DNA of 64,000 bases, taken from contig JAAVTG010000699.1 in assembly GCA_011947345.1 (NCBI GenBank), positions 1-64,000 of the forward strand. The letters are read 5' to 3'. This document shows positions 33,713 through 42,983 of the stretch, piece by piece. Every line of letters starts with the position of its first letter. Position 1 is the stretch's first letter. The DNA is from Phytophthora quininea (lineage: Eukaryota; Oomycota; Peronosporomycetes; Peronosporales; Peronosporaceae). Under the pieces are notes generated by a model. The model was not told the DNA's origin. It worked only from the letters and a program-made list of their open reading frames with translations, and searched no databases. The position numbers and the translations under genes are program-made.

Positions 33713-34575
33713 CGAGGCTCCTCGTTCCCATGCCGCAGTGAATACGCACTGGGGTAGAAATTCGTCCAGGTATCTATCTATCGACGAGGAACTCCATGTG
33801 CAGTAGCAATTTACCCAGACATTCTTGACAGATGAAGCGAGTGGTTGTTCCCACTCTGAGAGAAATCATTTTGTGCTCTGAGAAATATTTACAGCTTCGC
33901 CACATAACCATCAATCGTAGTACAAGCCATTCAATCACCTCACACACCAATCAACTTCATCGCTGTTTGAAAGCCTCGATATCACATTGCTTGGCGCTTG
34001 CTTCAAGGGTCGCTTGACGACAAGTTTCTACTCCAAATTCCGTCAGTTCGAGTACCCACAACACCACTTTTCCAGTCATTTTGCAGCGATTCTCACGCGA
34101 GCTTGATGTGATGATCTTCGGACATCCACACCACTCCAAAGCTCCGCTGTTAGGTTTGATGCGGACACTTGCTCATCTTGGGTTTTAGCTGCAAATATGT
34201 TCATCTCGCCAGTTGACAACATTTAGATTCCCCTTACAGCATCCTCGTCCATTGCTCGCGTCGTGCATCCCTCGGTTCGATTCCATGCAGCCATTTTACG
34301 ACGTTGAGGTGGCCAAAATCGCGGCACCGTCCATTGCTTTAGAAGTCAACTGGCCGTTAAATCCGTGAAACCACGTCAACATCTCCAAATCACTCCTACT
34401 GACACCGCACTCGATTCCATGCTTCAGTTCGTTAGGACAGGAATTCGTCCAGGTATCGGTCAATCAGAAATACCACGTGGTCGAGCAAGCACTAAGGCGG
34501 CCCCGACAAAGAAAGCATGTGGTAGTGCGTAGTAGCCACTCCGGAACGCATGGTGGAGAAAATGACAGGGAGCTT

Positions 34576-35959
34576 TTAATTAAAGTGTCCTGCCATCAAT
34601 TGGGAATGGTGGGGAGCTGTTTGTTCGACAGCAGCCACTGAGAGTCCGATGACTTGATTGCAGAGCAAAACAAAGTTACTCGACGTTTTCAGGTACCCAC
34701 AACAGCACCTCCAGGTACTTGCTCTGCCATAGAAGCTGCTCGCCTGTGTCGTAATCCAGCAGCGGCCCGTTTCGAGCAACCACTTTAACAAGTCGCCCGC
34801 CCAGGTTGCAGCCGTGACATACTCCATAAAGATAGAAGGAATTTTACCTAGGACATAATCTCGCAGCACGTCCACGTAACCATGCGCCAAGCAACACTGA
34901 AACATCTGCGAGAGGCAGAGTTCAGAGCCATATCGACGACGGCCGAGCCACTGCAAGGTTTCCAGCATTGTGCGAGTGCAATCTCGTTCACTGCTCGCTT
35001 CCTTGCGTATCGCTCTGACGAATTTGTCGGCTGCATTATCAAACAGACAGGACCGGTACATGTATGGCCTGGAAGGCAAAAGCACTTTGATCACCTCCAC
35101 TTGTCCACGGTCAAGCGCCTTATACAGATCATATCCGAATTTGCGGTAATGTCATTGCTGTATACATAACAAACCACGTCAAGGTGTCCGTTCCAGGCTG
35201 CTTCAATTACCGCCTCTGATGTGCATTCCATCAGTCGATTTTTGTGCAGCCATCGTACAACAGCCAAGTGACCACGACAAACTGCCTGATCCATCGCTCT
35301 CGCCGTGCAACCTTCCGATCGATCCCCGTGCAGCCACTTCGCCACCTTCAAATACCCATTTGACGCAGCGCAGTCCATCGCTCTGATAGAGCACCGTTCA
35401 ACCTGATGGCTATGCAGTCATTTCACCACATCTAGTTGACCTTTTTCAGCAGCGCTATCGAATGTTTCCGACGTGAATCGATCTCTGAAGTGTTCGTGAA
35501 ACCATTCCAGCATTTCAAGTCACCGCTGCATGCAGCGGCGATCGTGCCCTCAATCGCGTTCGTAAACAACCACTGCAACACTTCTACTTGTCCGCCCTCA
35601 GCTGCACTTGAGATCGCCGACCCGATCGATGACTTTGGAGCTCGTGTACAATAGATCCACCGAACAACTCCCAAATGGCCATTCCCTGCTGTCGACAGCT
35701 TGCAACTGTGTAGACATTTGGCCACATCAAGATGTCGAAATTGCACCGCCGTGTCCAATCCATCGTCGAAATCGGAAGCCCACGAGCCGCAACGCTTTTG
35801 CTGTGACACCAACCACCGAACTACAAATAAGGTGGCGAAACTCCTCGCTTCTTGTCGGTGTTTGGTTTCCATTTTCAGATTGCTTGTATTGGATCGAAGC
35901 GGGTGTTGGTTGCTTGCAGGTTGCTTGACCTGATCCGCCAGGATGTCTGCCCACTCCAA
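34576..35959 (-). pseudogene. Second ankyrin-repeat gene, degenerate (copy C only)
   Basis: The minus-strand frame from 35959 gives RHLDVAKCLHSCK, GHLGVVRWIYCTR and GGQVEVLQWLFTN. After frame changes come NGYLKVAKWLHGDRSEGC, RGHLAVVRWLHKNR and NGHLDVVCYVYSND (35100-35378), then a long non-repeat C-terminal part (VEVIKVLLPSRPYMYRSCLF to YVTAATWAGDLLKWLLETG). The start is not an ATG, and stops occur near 35420-35432 and 35100. Only the last about 180 bp has a counterpart in copy A. It ends about 60 bp before the first temptin-like gene, which is divergent from it. Confidence 0.65.
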
Positions 35960-35975
35960 ACACTCCTAGCAGTTC

Positions 35976-35990
35976 CTCACATTTTCATTT
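35976..35990 (+). promoter_or_regulatory. CTCACATT initiator-like element upstream of temptin gene 1
   Basis: CTCACATT followed by a T-rich stretch lies about 46 bp before the ATG at 36022. The same CTCACATT word lies about 51 bp before the ATG at 36991. Oomycete initiator elements are pyrimidine-rich with a TCA-TT core, so this is a plausible transcription start region. The link is inference from position and repetition. Confidence 0.4.
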
Positions 35991-36021
35991 GCACCCAAGA
36001 AGTTCAGCCATTCTCGTGACG

Positions 36022-36609
36022 ATGAAGGTACTCGCGCCTACGATATTCCTCAGCGTCCTGGCGGCATCTCAAGTTCAGGGAGTTCCTCTGTACCAGTCGA
36101 AAGTTCCGAACGGTAACAATGTTTCCGGCGTGGATGCCCTCGGCCACGAAGACCCCACTGGGTACAGCGACATTCGCAACGTGTTCGGCATTGCGTTTGA
36201 AGAAGCTGGAATGGAGTGGACCCAGCAGCTCTGTGAGGCTGATTCCGACGAAGATGGCCAGACAAATGGCCAGGAGCTGGGAGACCCGTGCTGCATCTGG
36301 ATCGAGGGCAGCAAGCCACTTCGAACGGCAAAACTTTCCCACCCTGGAGACAAGTCCAAGACGTCGGATAAATCTATCTGGGCCAGCCTGAACTGCGACG
36401 CAATTCGAGCCCAAGCCAGTGCTAGTCGAGAAGCTGCTAAAGAATCCTCGGAGAAGTACGATACCGAAGACCCAGAGGACATTGAAGACGGAGAAACAAA
36501 AATCTCCACGGGTACCGGCACATCGACAGCTCCGAGTTTCCAGCACGTTAGTTCAACGTCAACCATAGCAGCTACGGTGGCTTCAGTCATGGCACTGTTC
36601 GTTTTGTAG
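36022..36609 (+). CDS. Secreted temptin-domain protein 1, probably GPI-anchored
   Basis: An intact 195-residue protein. Residues 1-20 form a signal peptide (MKVLAPTIFLSVLAASQVQG). The temptin-type domain follows: PNGNNVSG, GHEDP, then MEWTQQLCEADSDEDGQTNG and QELGDPCCIWIEG, then LSHPGD. The DSDxDGxTNGxELGD loop resembles a calcium-binding loop. Cysteines flanking it fit the disulfide of temptin, first known as a mollusc water-borne attractant; oomycetes have many homologues of unknown role. A low-complexity acidic Ser/Thr tail and a C-terminal hydrophobic stretch (TIAATVASVMALFVL) with no following charge suggest GPI anchoring. The start was chosen at the first ATG giving a signal peptide. 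A tandem paralogue follows. Confidence 0.85.
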   Translation: MKVLAPTIFLSVLAASQVQGVPLYQSKVPNGNNVSGVDALGHEDPTGYSDIRNVFGIAFEEAGMEWTQQLCEADSDEDGQTNGQELGDPCCIWIEGSKPLRTAKLSHPGDKSKTSDKSIWASLNCDAIRAQASASREAAKESSEKYDTEDPEDIEDGETKISTGTGTSTAPSFQHVSSTSTIAATVASVMALFVL

Positions 36610-36938
36610 ATCCACAAGGTCTTGACTGACAGTAGCCCTATTACATATCTATTTGCCACAGTAGAACCTTATTGCACTCCCACTGCTCGCTCGTCCGACA
36701 TGTTTCCACGAGCATTTTGCATTGCGACTTCACATTCCCCTCTACGCACGCACTTTCAAACTTCGTGTGGCACAATACCCAAATTCACTTCATTGTGGCC
36801 CATCGGAATTTCGCCTCCACCTTGCCTTCTTCTGAACCAGCACCTTTACAGCAATTAGAGTACCGCGTCGAGCTCCATCCAATACGACAGTTAGTAGACA
36901 AACAACTGCAGCACATCCGCTCACCTCTTGATTCTTGA

Positions 36939-36952
36939 CCTCACATTCCCCT
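36939..36952 (+). promoter_or_regulatory. CTCACATT initiator-like element upstream of temptin gene 2
   Basis: CCTCACATTCCCCT lies about 40-52 bp before the ATG at 36991. A near copy (CTTCACATTCCCCT) lies at 36728-36741. See the matching element at 35976. Confidence 0.4.
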
Positions 36953-36990
36953 GCTGCGTTCCTGGCCACACATTCTTCCGCTCTTCAGAA

Positions 36991-37383
36991 ATGCTGTCGT
37001 CTTCATCGCTCGTGCCAGTCTTGCTGGCTTCCGTTGTCGCTGCTTACCCAGAGTTTGCAAAACGGATTCCGAACGGCGCCAATGTACCAGGGGCTCCCGA
37101 GATCGGTCATGTCATGCATGAATGGCCCGAACGCAACGCCTTTGGACAAGACTTTGATGATGCGGGTCGAGACTGGACGGTGAAGTTGTGCCAAACAGAT
37201 TCAGACGGCGACGGACAGACTAACGGCCAAGAATTGGGGGATCCGTGCTGTGAATGGGACGAGCTTTCAAAAGAACCTCCGAGGTGGACCGAAGGCGTAT
37301 CCCATCCCGGCGACCCTGACGAAACTTCAGACGCCTCGCGCTGGGAGAAGTTAGAGTGTCGAGCAGAGAAGACCGAACCGTGA
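36991..37383 (+). CDS. Secreted temptin-domain protein 2
   Basis: An intact 130-residue protein. A signal peptide of about 18 residues (MLSSSSLVPVLLASVVAA) precedes a temptin domain: FAKRIPNGANVPG, IGHVMHEW, NAFGQDFDDAGRDWTVKLC, then DSDGDGQTNGQELGDPCCEW and GVSHPGD. Compared with the upstream paralogue it keeps the canonical DSDGDG loop and lacks the Ser/Thr tail and C-terminal hydrophobic segment, so it should be freely secreted. The two genes are in tandem, about 380 bp apart, and share a promoter word. Role unknown; temptin-like proteins in oomycetes are suspected to function at the cell surface or in the apoplast. Confidence 0.85.
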   Translation: MLSSSSLVPVLLASVVAAYPEFAKRIPNGANVPGAPEIGHVMHEWPERNAFGQDFDDAGRDWTVKLCQTDSDGDGQTNGQELGDPCCEWDELSKEPPRWTEGVSHPGDPDETSDASRWEKLECRAEKTEP

Positions 37384-37550
37384 AGCGACGAGGTCGTAAA
37401 GAAGAATCGAAGTCGGAGACGGCAACGACGTCGATAGTGACAACAACTTCTTTTCCATTCCGGGAGTAATATTTATCCAAACAGTCCATGCGTCCAAGCT
37501 TCGTATGCTCCACTGTTCTTCACACACGCCATTATAGCTTTGACGATAAC

Positions 37551-38897
37551 TCAGTGGAACTGCAGGAAATGCGCGAGGTCGCTGACCTCAGCCACGTTGA
37601 GCCCTCCCAGCGCCGCAGCCGTCTCATCCAAAAAGTACTTCGGACAGCCACCCAACTGGCCGATTTTGTCGGCATCCGCGCGGAACAGCTCTTTGTTTTG
37701 CAGTCGCAAGTGGGCTACCATGCGGTACCAATACGCCTTGACACTCGCCGCCAGCGACGGCTTCTCCGTCTCCAAAAGAGCAGTGAACAACTCCACCGCC
37801 GTCTGAAAGGCCTGACTAAAAACGCGTCCATGCCTCGCTCCATCAACGACGGCGACGCCGGGTTGATGCTCCACTTGTGGCATTCGCTCCACGCCTGGTC
37901 AAGTGGACGGTAGCTGCTTGTCAAAACAGCTCGACGGAAAGCGGAGCCAGGCCCCATCGGTGAGATCAAATAGACGTCTTGGTCTGGGCAGAAAATGGCA
38001 AATGCGTTGTCGGCGGGGATCAGGCGCCACAAACCTCGCCCACCAGGGAGCTCGCCACTGTGCCACGTGAAAACGCGCTTCTCTCCGTACCCAGACGTGT
38101 CTTCTTCGGCGGTGATCTCCGAAGCGTAGAGATATTCGTGCGAGTACACGCTCAGGATGAAAAACTCCGAGCAGCTCGGGCTCGACGGCACGAACCGCCA
38201 GACCTCCTTGTTCTTGTCCGCCTCCCACTCATCCACCCAGCAGAAGACGCAACGGCGAGTCTCGTCGAACAGGAAGTAGTCTTCCGCTGCGAATAACATG
38301 TTGTTGTTGATCGTCGACGAGATTGTGACGGGGGCGTTGCTGGCTAGAGCTCGTACAGAAGGAGGCACGTTGCGGATCCAGCAGATTTCAGCGAGCAGCA
38401 ACGTCCGGCCACGAGCCTGGGACATCACTCGATGCAGCAGCGAGGCCACCGCGACAGCACTCCACCGACCGCCGACGTCAAGCAGAAAGCGACAGCCGAC
38501 AAGCGTCCACTCGCTGTGTGGCAGGAGAGACAAGAAGTACAGGACGGCGTCTTGGAAAGCCAGAAGCTGCACTCGCTTCGTCGAAAGTAGTGTCTTCAGG
38601 AGCGTGTCGCCCCGATACTCGACATCGCGCATCCCAAGAAAGCAAGTGAGAGCTTCGTCGCAGCGGTCACGGCCACGTACTCCTAGCTGGGTACCAATCC
38701 AGCGGATGGCGTTGCTGTCGTCGGGTTCCATGGCTTCTTGGCAGTGCGTTTTCGACGGTAAATTCGACACTGCACTGATCAACTCGTCTTGAGCAACACC
38801 TCTCTCATACACGCCTGTGAGAGAAGGCAGACCGTGGAGATGCGTCCATTGATTGTCGAGCAGAGTGACTAGCTTGTTGGTTGGGTACCCTAACGCC
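37551..38897 (-). pseudogene. Beta-trefoil-like oomycete protein, frameshifted (left copy)
   Basis: A long frame runs from 38897 to about 37805, then continues in a shifted frame (SQAFQTAVELFTALLETEKP to the HFLQFH end at 37551). The central part contains three similar units: NNNMLFAAEDYFLFDETRRC then FCWVDEWEADKNKEVWRF; HEYLYASEITAEED then VFTWHSGELPGGRGLWRL; and QDVYLISPMGPGSAFRRA then CHKWSI. Three such W-ended units are typical of a beta-trefoil fold. The C-terminal helical part resembles a tetratricopeptide-like end. Family function is unknown. No ATG starts the frame: it is open back to the XRCC4 stop, with a TTTTCTTCTAG acceptor-like sequence at 38898-38908. The frameshift is identical in the right copy. 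Confidence 0.6.
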
Positions 38898-38923
38898 CTA
38901 GAAGAAAAGTCGACGCAAAGAGA

Positions 38924-40176
38924 TTAAGAAAGCATGTCGAGAATATCCTCTTCTTCCGAGTCCATGCTCTTCGCTGGCGACGCTGGCAGAGTCTTCCTGG
39001 ATGACTTTAAATTCGGTGGAGAGGCTGCTTCTGGCTTAGTTGGTTCGATTTCCATTGCAGTTGCCTCAGTCTGCGATTGGGATGGCGTTGTCGACCGTGA
39101 TCTTAACCGAGACGAACGCGTTGGTCGCGGTGACGCCTTTGGCTCCTTCTTGACCTCGGCCTTCTCGTTCCCATGCAGCTGCGCCTCGTCCGCCTCCACT
39201 TCGTCGTTCATAACATCGTCCAAATTCGACAACATCTCCTCGGCAGAGCAGATTTTCTGCGAGCCGCGTCGTAAATCGGCTGGCAGTTGACTGTAGGCCT
39301 TGACGGCGTCTCGCTTGCGCTTCCGCTCTCTTCCTTCATCCGTGTTCATATTCTCCATCTCGTCACTCGAGCTCTCTCCAGCACTCTGTTGCTTGTCTGA
39401 TGCGTCGTCACTCATATCTTCGTCCTCGTCCTCCCCCACTTTCTTCTTCTTCAGCTTGGCACCTGTCGCCTTTCTCGCCCTCTGCACTGGTGGCCTCTTC
39501 CTCTTCACGGCAGTCTCCACACTCCTCCCTTCCATAGCCTGGTCTGCTCTAGCTTCCGCCACTGCCAATACGTTCTTCAGCCTCTGGATCTCGTCCTTCT
39601 TGGCGTTCAGCACAGCGCAGAACCCTGCAAATAATTTATCTTCTACACTCTGTTTGGCCTTCAGAGCCCTCTCTAGCAGCTCATCTTTCTTCTGCACCAA
39701 ATTTTCTAACTGTGCAGTCTTCTCCTGCTGTTTCAGTAATTTCTCTTGGCTTCCCAGCTCCTCAGTCGCTACAGAATGCAGCATTTCTCTCCATTTGGTT
39801 TCCTCTTCCACTCTTTTGAATTTGATGGCCGTGTACTTCATGGCGAACTCGGCAGTCTCCATGAGTGTCAACGTCATCTTGACACGATCCCATTTAAACT
39901 GGAATCGAGGCTGTTGGCTCTGTAACAGCGGACTCAGGGCCTTCTCCACCGAGGTGACGTATTGTACCCCGTGCAATCCAGCGCTCGTGGTTTGTGTACC
40001 CCCGACACGGCAGCTTCGTACAGCGTCTGCGCGTCCAGCAGCGCCACTCGCAAGGTGTCTGCGGCAGCACGAGACGATGCAGAAGTTGCGGAAGTCTGTC
40101 GATGGCAGCGAACGAACAGCGGCAGCGACGCAGAGCCGCCGGCGTCCACATCGACGGCCGTAACCTCGGCGAGCAT
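38924..40176 (-). CDS. XRCC4: DNA double-strand-break repair protein XRCC4 (left copy)
   Basis: Likely XRCC4, the scaffold that binds and stabilises DNA ligase IV in non-homologous end joining in the nucleus. Exon 1 (40176-40000) gives a beta-rich head (LPLFVRCHRQT, DTLRVALLDAQTLYEAAVSG). A 59-nt GT-AG intron (39999-39941) restores the frame to ALSPLLQSQQPRFQFKWDRV. Then follow a long coiled coil (about residues 105-195) including KLFAGFCAVLNAKKDEIQRL, which matches the conserved stalk segment of XRCC4, a basic nuclear-localisation cluster (VKRKRPPVQRARK), an acidic Ser-rich tail, and the end SEEEDILDMLS. The total is about 397 residues, slightly longer than animal XRCC4. The first ATG in the head frame is at 40176. 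Identity rests on the head pattern and stalk motif; a generic coiled-coil protein is the alternative. Confidence 0.72.
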
Positions 40177-40740
40177 CAGGGTACGCTGCAAAATGACTGA
40201 TGGGTACAAGTTGAAGATGGCTACGTCGATGAATGTTGCTGTCTTTCACTTTTTGACATGACAGGTTGTGATTGCCGATACTACGAAGCAGAAATTCATT
40301 TCACGATTCCCTTCGTAGGCGAGAGATGGAGTCGAGTACAGCCACCGCACCCAACTGGCTGCATCAGATACGTGCTCTCCGGGACGCAGAGTTGTCCATG
40401 CAAGACGGCATCGCTTTCGACGTGTTTTGGAAAACTTCCGACAGCTTGGAGGACGACCTGCAGCGCAGGGATCGAAAAAAGCATTGGCATTGTTACATTG
40501 CAAAAATTGTTCTCCACAATATTGATTGTGGCGACCTCGTCCAATATTGCCAGGATCGTAATGGCAGCTAGCAACTTCTACTGGTAGCTAATCGTACTCT
40601 TCACCTTCTACTTCGCTATTTTCTCATGCTACCCTCTCTGCCTACTTAATCCTCAAGGAGAGGATTGACTCGAGCGTCTCCGCACTCATTCGCTTCCGCA
40701 TATATTATCCTCCAAGCATGCACTTCACTGCCGAGAACAG

Positions 40741-41118
40741 TCATTCCACCTCGACGGAGGTAGCAGGAAGCCAAGACAAATCGATGTACCTCGAGCGATC
40801 TTCCTCTCTGGACTTGGGTCTCTCTTCAATAGCTACTTTGACTTCCCGGGTAATCTGCAGCGTCTGATGGTAGGCGCGACTGCTGCCTCGTTTCGCCGTA
40901 ACACTACTCGGACTTGCAGGCCTTGGTGAACGAACACTAGAGGCTTTGGTGCGCTTCTTCTTTGAAGTGCCTGGGCGGGTCGATTTAAATTTTCTGTGTT
41001 TGCGCTTGGTGCTGGGCTCTGTGGAGACACAAGCGCTACCAGAATTAATCGATTCCTCTCCTGTGGAGAGCAAAAGCCGATGGATAGTGCTGGCTTCTTC
41101 TGGAGGCTTGGGGAGCAA
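40741..41118 (-). CDS. Lys/Ser-rich ORF inside the transposon
   Basis: A 125-residue open frame rich in Lys, Arg, Ser and Pro (TKRKHRKFKSTRPGTSKKKR), reminiscent of a nuclear-localisation region, ending DLSWLPATSVEVE. The first codon is not ATG. A preceding overlapping frame (40833-41243) could be joined by a frameshift. I recognise no domain. It might be a captured host gene fragment or chance. Confidence 0.25.
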   Translation of the reverse strand: MLPKPPEEASTIHRLLLSTGEESINSGSACVSTEPSTKRKHRKFKSTRPGTSKKKRTKASSVRSPRPASPSSVTAKRGSSRAYHQTLQITREVKVAIEERPKSREEDRSRYIDLSWLPATSVEVE

Positions 41119-41464
41119 ACGCCGAGCTGATCGCCATCGTTGGTGGAACAGGCTTGAGCGGGGTGATTCGAAATGAGACTGCCTACGATAGTAGCGTGGT
41201 TAGCGACGGGGCTCGATGCGGGGCTGTCGTGGAGGTTGAGCAACGGCAGTGTGGATTCAAAAGTGTGAGCTGGAGCGCGCCGTGGTCTAGCAAAAACCTC
41301 GCTCGTGCTCTCCCACTTCCTCGTACCTCGAGACCGCAGACGTGGTTATTTATGCCTCTGCCAACTCGTCGAACAAGACCGCATAGCACTTCAACGACAA
41401 GATACACAATTAGATCGATGCATTGCAATTGTTTTCCTGAGAAATTGACATTGTTCCAATATTG

Positions 41465-41490
41465 ATTGTGTCGAGCGTCTCGACAACAAT
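41465..41490. repeat. Hairpin near transposon end
   Basis: ATTGTGTCGAG and CTCGACAACAAT form a stem around a 3-nt loop (CGT), with one bulge. It lies about 30 bp inside the right end of the 9-bp-TSD element. Confidence 0.6.
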
Positions 41491-42005
41491 CCATATCCAT
41501 TGGATATTGTCCGATGCCTGCCTGCAGCGTCTTCTATCTCTGGAAGCGATGGATCCTCAATACTTTCTCACCGACGAAGGACAACCCACAAATCATAGTT
41601 GCTCGTTAGTATTACTGCACCGAGTAAACATTGAGCAAACCACGGTGTGGTAAACACTGCCGCACTTGCTGCATATTCTTGACAAGCAAGTAGGAATCAT
41701 CGCTTGCTCGCGTTGTCAATCGCCATCGAGGGAGCGGCACAACATTTGCTTGTTTTACTAGGAGTACTTCTCCTTTTCAAAAATGATAAGGAGTCACCTG
41801 CAATGTCATCATTGCTACCAACAAGAGAAGTATCCATACTATCGATGCTACTTTTCTTATCCAGAATTGTGAACAACGAGACAGCGAAGGTTGTCTCAAG
41901 ATTCCGGCTACATGCAGTTGGTTCGTCATCGTCGATGGTTGAGCACTCACTGCGATCGCGATTACGATCTTAGAAGCCATGCAATCAGCCATTCTCGATG
42001 CACTA

Positions 42006-42063
42006 CACCTTTTCAGGTTCAAAACGGCGACAGGTAAAATCAAAACTGCAAAAGGTAAGATCA
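42006..42063. repeat. Left 58-bp terminal inverted repeat
   Basis: Starts CACCTTTTCAGG, ends AAGGTAAGATCA. It contains two near-identical AGGTAA(A/G)ATC words, perhaps transposase-binding sites. Confidence 0.95.
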
Positions 42064-42725
42064 ACATGACATGGCAAGAGAAGTGAGCAAAACCAAACTT
42101 AATATTGGCATTATTCTCCAACAGGCATTTTTTCAATTGGATCGCGCGCGCGTGGAACGTCATCGTGTGCAGCGCACACTTGTAGCATAGGTCTGTTGTG
42201 ATGGCTTCATGTACGAGCATATCTGCAGCCATCTGCAGGTAGCTTTCTCGATGCGCCTTGAAAGTGAGGTGCGGTGGTACTCGTAGAATAGCTTGGTGGT
42301 GTCGAGCAAGGACGCGCTTGACCGTGGCTTTAAACGCAGAGAAGCAGTTCTTGATCGGGTTCAACATGGGGAGTATGGGCCGAGGCGAAGTAGCGTCGCT
42401 GCGGAGAACGTGTCTTCGTCGAAGACATCCTCGATGTTCGTGTGGCAGGGGGCGTTGTCGCACACCAGCACAACGCTCTCGAGCGGCGTTGTGGCGCTGA
42501 TATGAGTCAGCAGACGGCGGATGTAGTCGTTGCACGCCTCCGACGTGAAGGACCCAAAGCGTTGTTCCGAGTAAGCAAGCCCTCCTCTGAAATGCAGGCT
42601 ATCACGTGGATATTTGACCCTTGCTGGCCGCGTTCTTGTCTACAGCCATTTTTCACCTCTATGAACTAATCAGTTGTTTAAACTTGATGCTATCAAAATT
42701 ATAATGTATTGGTGTCATGTCACTC

Positions 42726-42783
42726 TGATCTTACCTTTTGCAGTTTTGATTTTACCTGTCGCCGTTTTGAACCTGAAAAGGTG
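42726..42783. repeat. Right 58-bp terminal inverted repeat
   Basis: Exact reverse complement of 42006-42063, followed by TA. Confidence 0.95.
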
Positions 42784-42983
42784 TAGAAACCAAACCAGTT
42801 CTCTATCCACTAACAAGGGATAGCAGAAACGATTGGCATTCTCCGCATGGAAACGTTAGCCGCAAAACGGACCGCAGATGTAGGCTATCGCAGTTTTGTT
42901 CCTTAGCGAGGCTGACGGCATTGTCAAATTTGCCCTGCACTACACCAACTCCCCGATTCCCAAGTTGATCCTGCTCGTCCGCA

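Larger units (their letters stand above)
31932..34530 (-). pseudogene. Degenerate ankyrin-type gene with C-terminal module (copy C)
   Basis: This is the most complete version of the array ankyrin gene, without the LINE. Minus-strand order is LTSKAMDG-type repeats near 34310, EASAKQCDIEAFKQR (33960), GGPLHVLEWLVTERL (33600), RRHLKVAKWLYSRG and HLEIVRWLNEHFP (33330-33535), minisatellite, LLVLEWLLDN (33200), [20 protein letters not shown] (32950), MDHAVLNGQFDVVDYLYN (32700), VLRLLEAALGHG (32350), and the RWLLEIGPPLEVQDAR module to 31932. At least five frame changes prevent a continuous protein, so it is a pseudogene or very badly called sequence. Confidence 0.72.
37418..40250. repeat. Left arm of 2.8-kb inverted duplication (XRCC4 + trefoil gene)
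   Basis: The reverse complement of this segment is nearly identical by eye to 50081-52905. The outer edge is where ACGTCGATAGTGACAACAAC stops matching. The inner edge is at GTGAAAGACAGCAAC, after which the left copy continues into a fragment of the trefoil paralogue and the right copy into PIF1-helicase-side sequence. Confidence 0.9.
40466..41520. mobile_element. Non-autonomous DNA transposon with 9-bp target duplication
   Basis: CCTGCAGCG flanks the segment on both sides (40457-40465 and 41521-41529), whereas the uninterrupted paralogue near 46405 has it once. The ends are CAGGGATCG and, inverted, CAGGCATCG, matching 8 of 9. Both subterminal regions are rich in CAAT and ATTG words, including CAATATTGATTGTG at 40518-40531 and 41456-41469. 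A 9-bp duplication fits Mutator-like elements. CAGG termini also recall hAT elements, which make 8-bp duplications. No transposase is encoded. Confidence 0.75.
40256..41570 (+). pseudogene. N-terminal fragment of trefoil-family gene, split by a transposon
   Basis: 40256-40465 matches the start of the intact paralogue at 46542 in inverted orientation: ATG at 40326, MESSTATAPNWLHQIRALRD, then WKTSDSLEDDLQR. The match resumes at 41522 (LQRLLSLEAMD) and ends by about 41555. The 1055 bp between is an insertion bounded by a 9-bp duplication. The rest of the gene is missing, so this is a dead 5' fragment. It abuts the end of the XRCC4 inverted-duplication arm at 40250. Confidence 0.8.
42006..42783 (-). 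mobile_element. Tc1/mariner-superfamily deletion derivative with 58-bp TIRs
   Basis: Perfect 58-bp inverted repeats at 42006-42063 and 42726-42783 begin CACCTTTTCAGGTTCAAAAC and are flanked by TA on both sides (42004-42005, 42784-42785), the target duplication of this superfamily. The minus-strand interior encodes the C-terminal half of a DDE transposase in shifted frames: a CATTPPATRTS/DNAPCHTN-type segment near 42440, then SPMLNPIKNCFSAFKATVKRV (about 42360), where the usual NPIEN is NPIKN, and REYLQ-like helical end segments to about 42130. The N-terminal DNA-binding part is missing. The element is therefore non-autonomous and internally deleted. It sits about 200 bp upstream of the GH3 gene. 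Confidence 0.93.

Noticed and set aside
39300..40163. 287-residue plus-strand ORF opposite XRCC4
   Set aside because: Ser/Phe/Leu-rich composition is the antisense of a Lys/Glu-rich coiled coil. XRCC4 on the other strand explains it. The mirror ORF at 50167-50874 is likewise a shadow.
39934..40250. Reading the XRCC4 N-terminus through without an intron
   Set aside because: All unspliced frames end or lose the stalk. The 59-nt GT-AG intron restores one continuous head-to-stalk frame in both copies.
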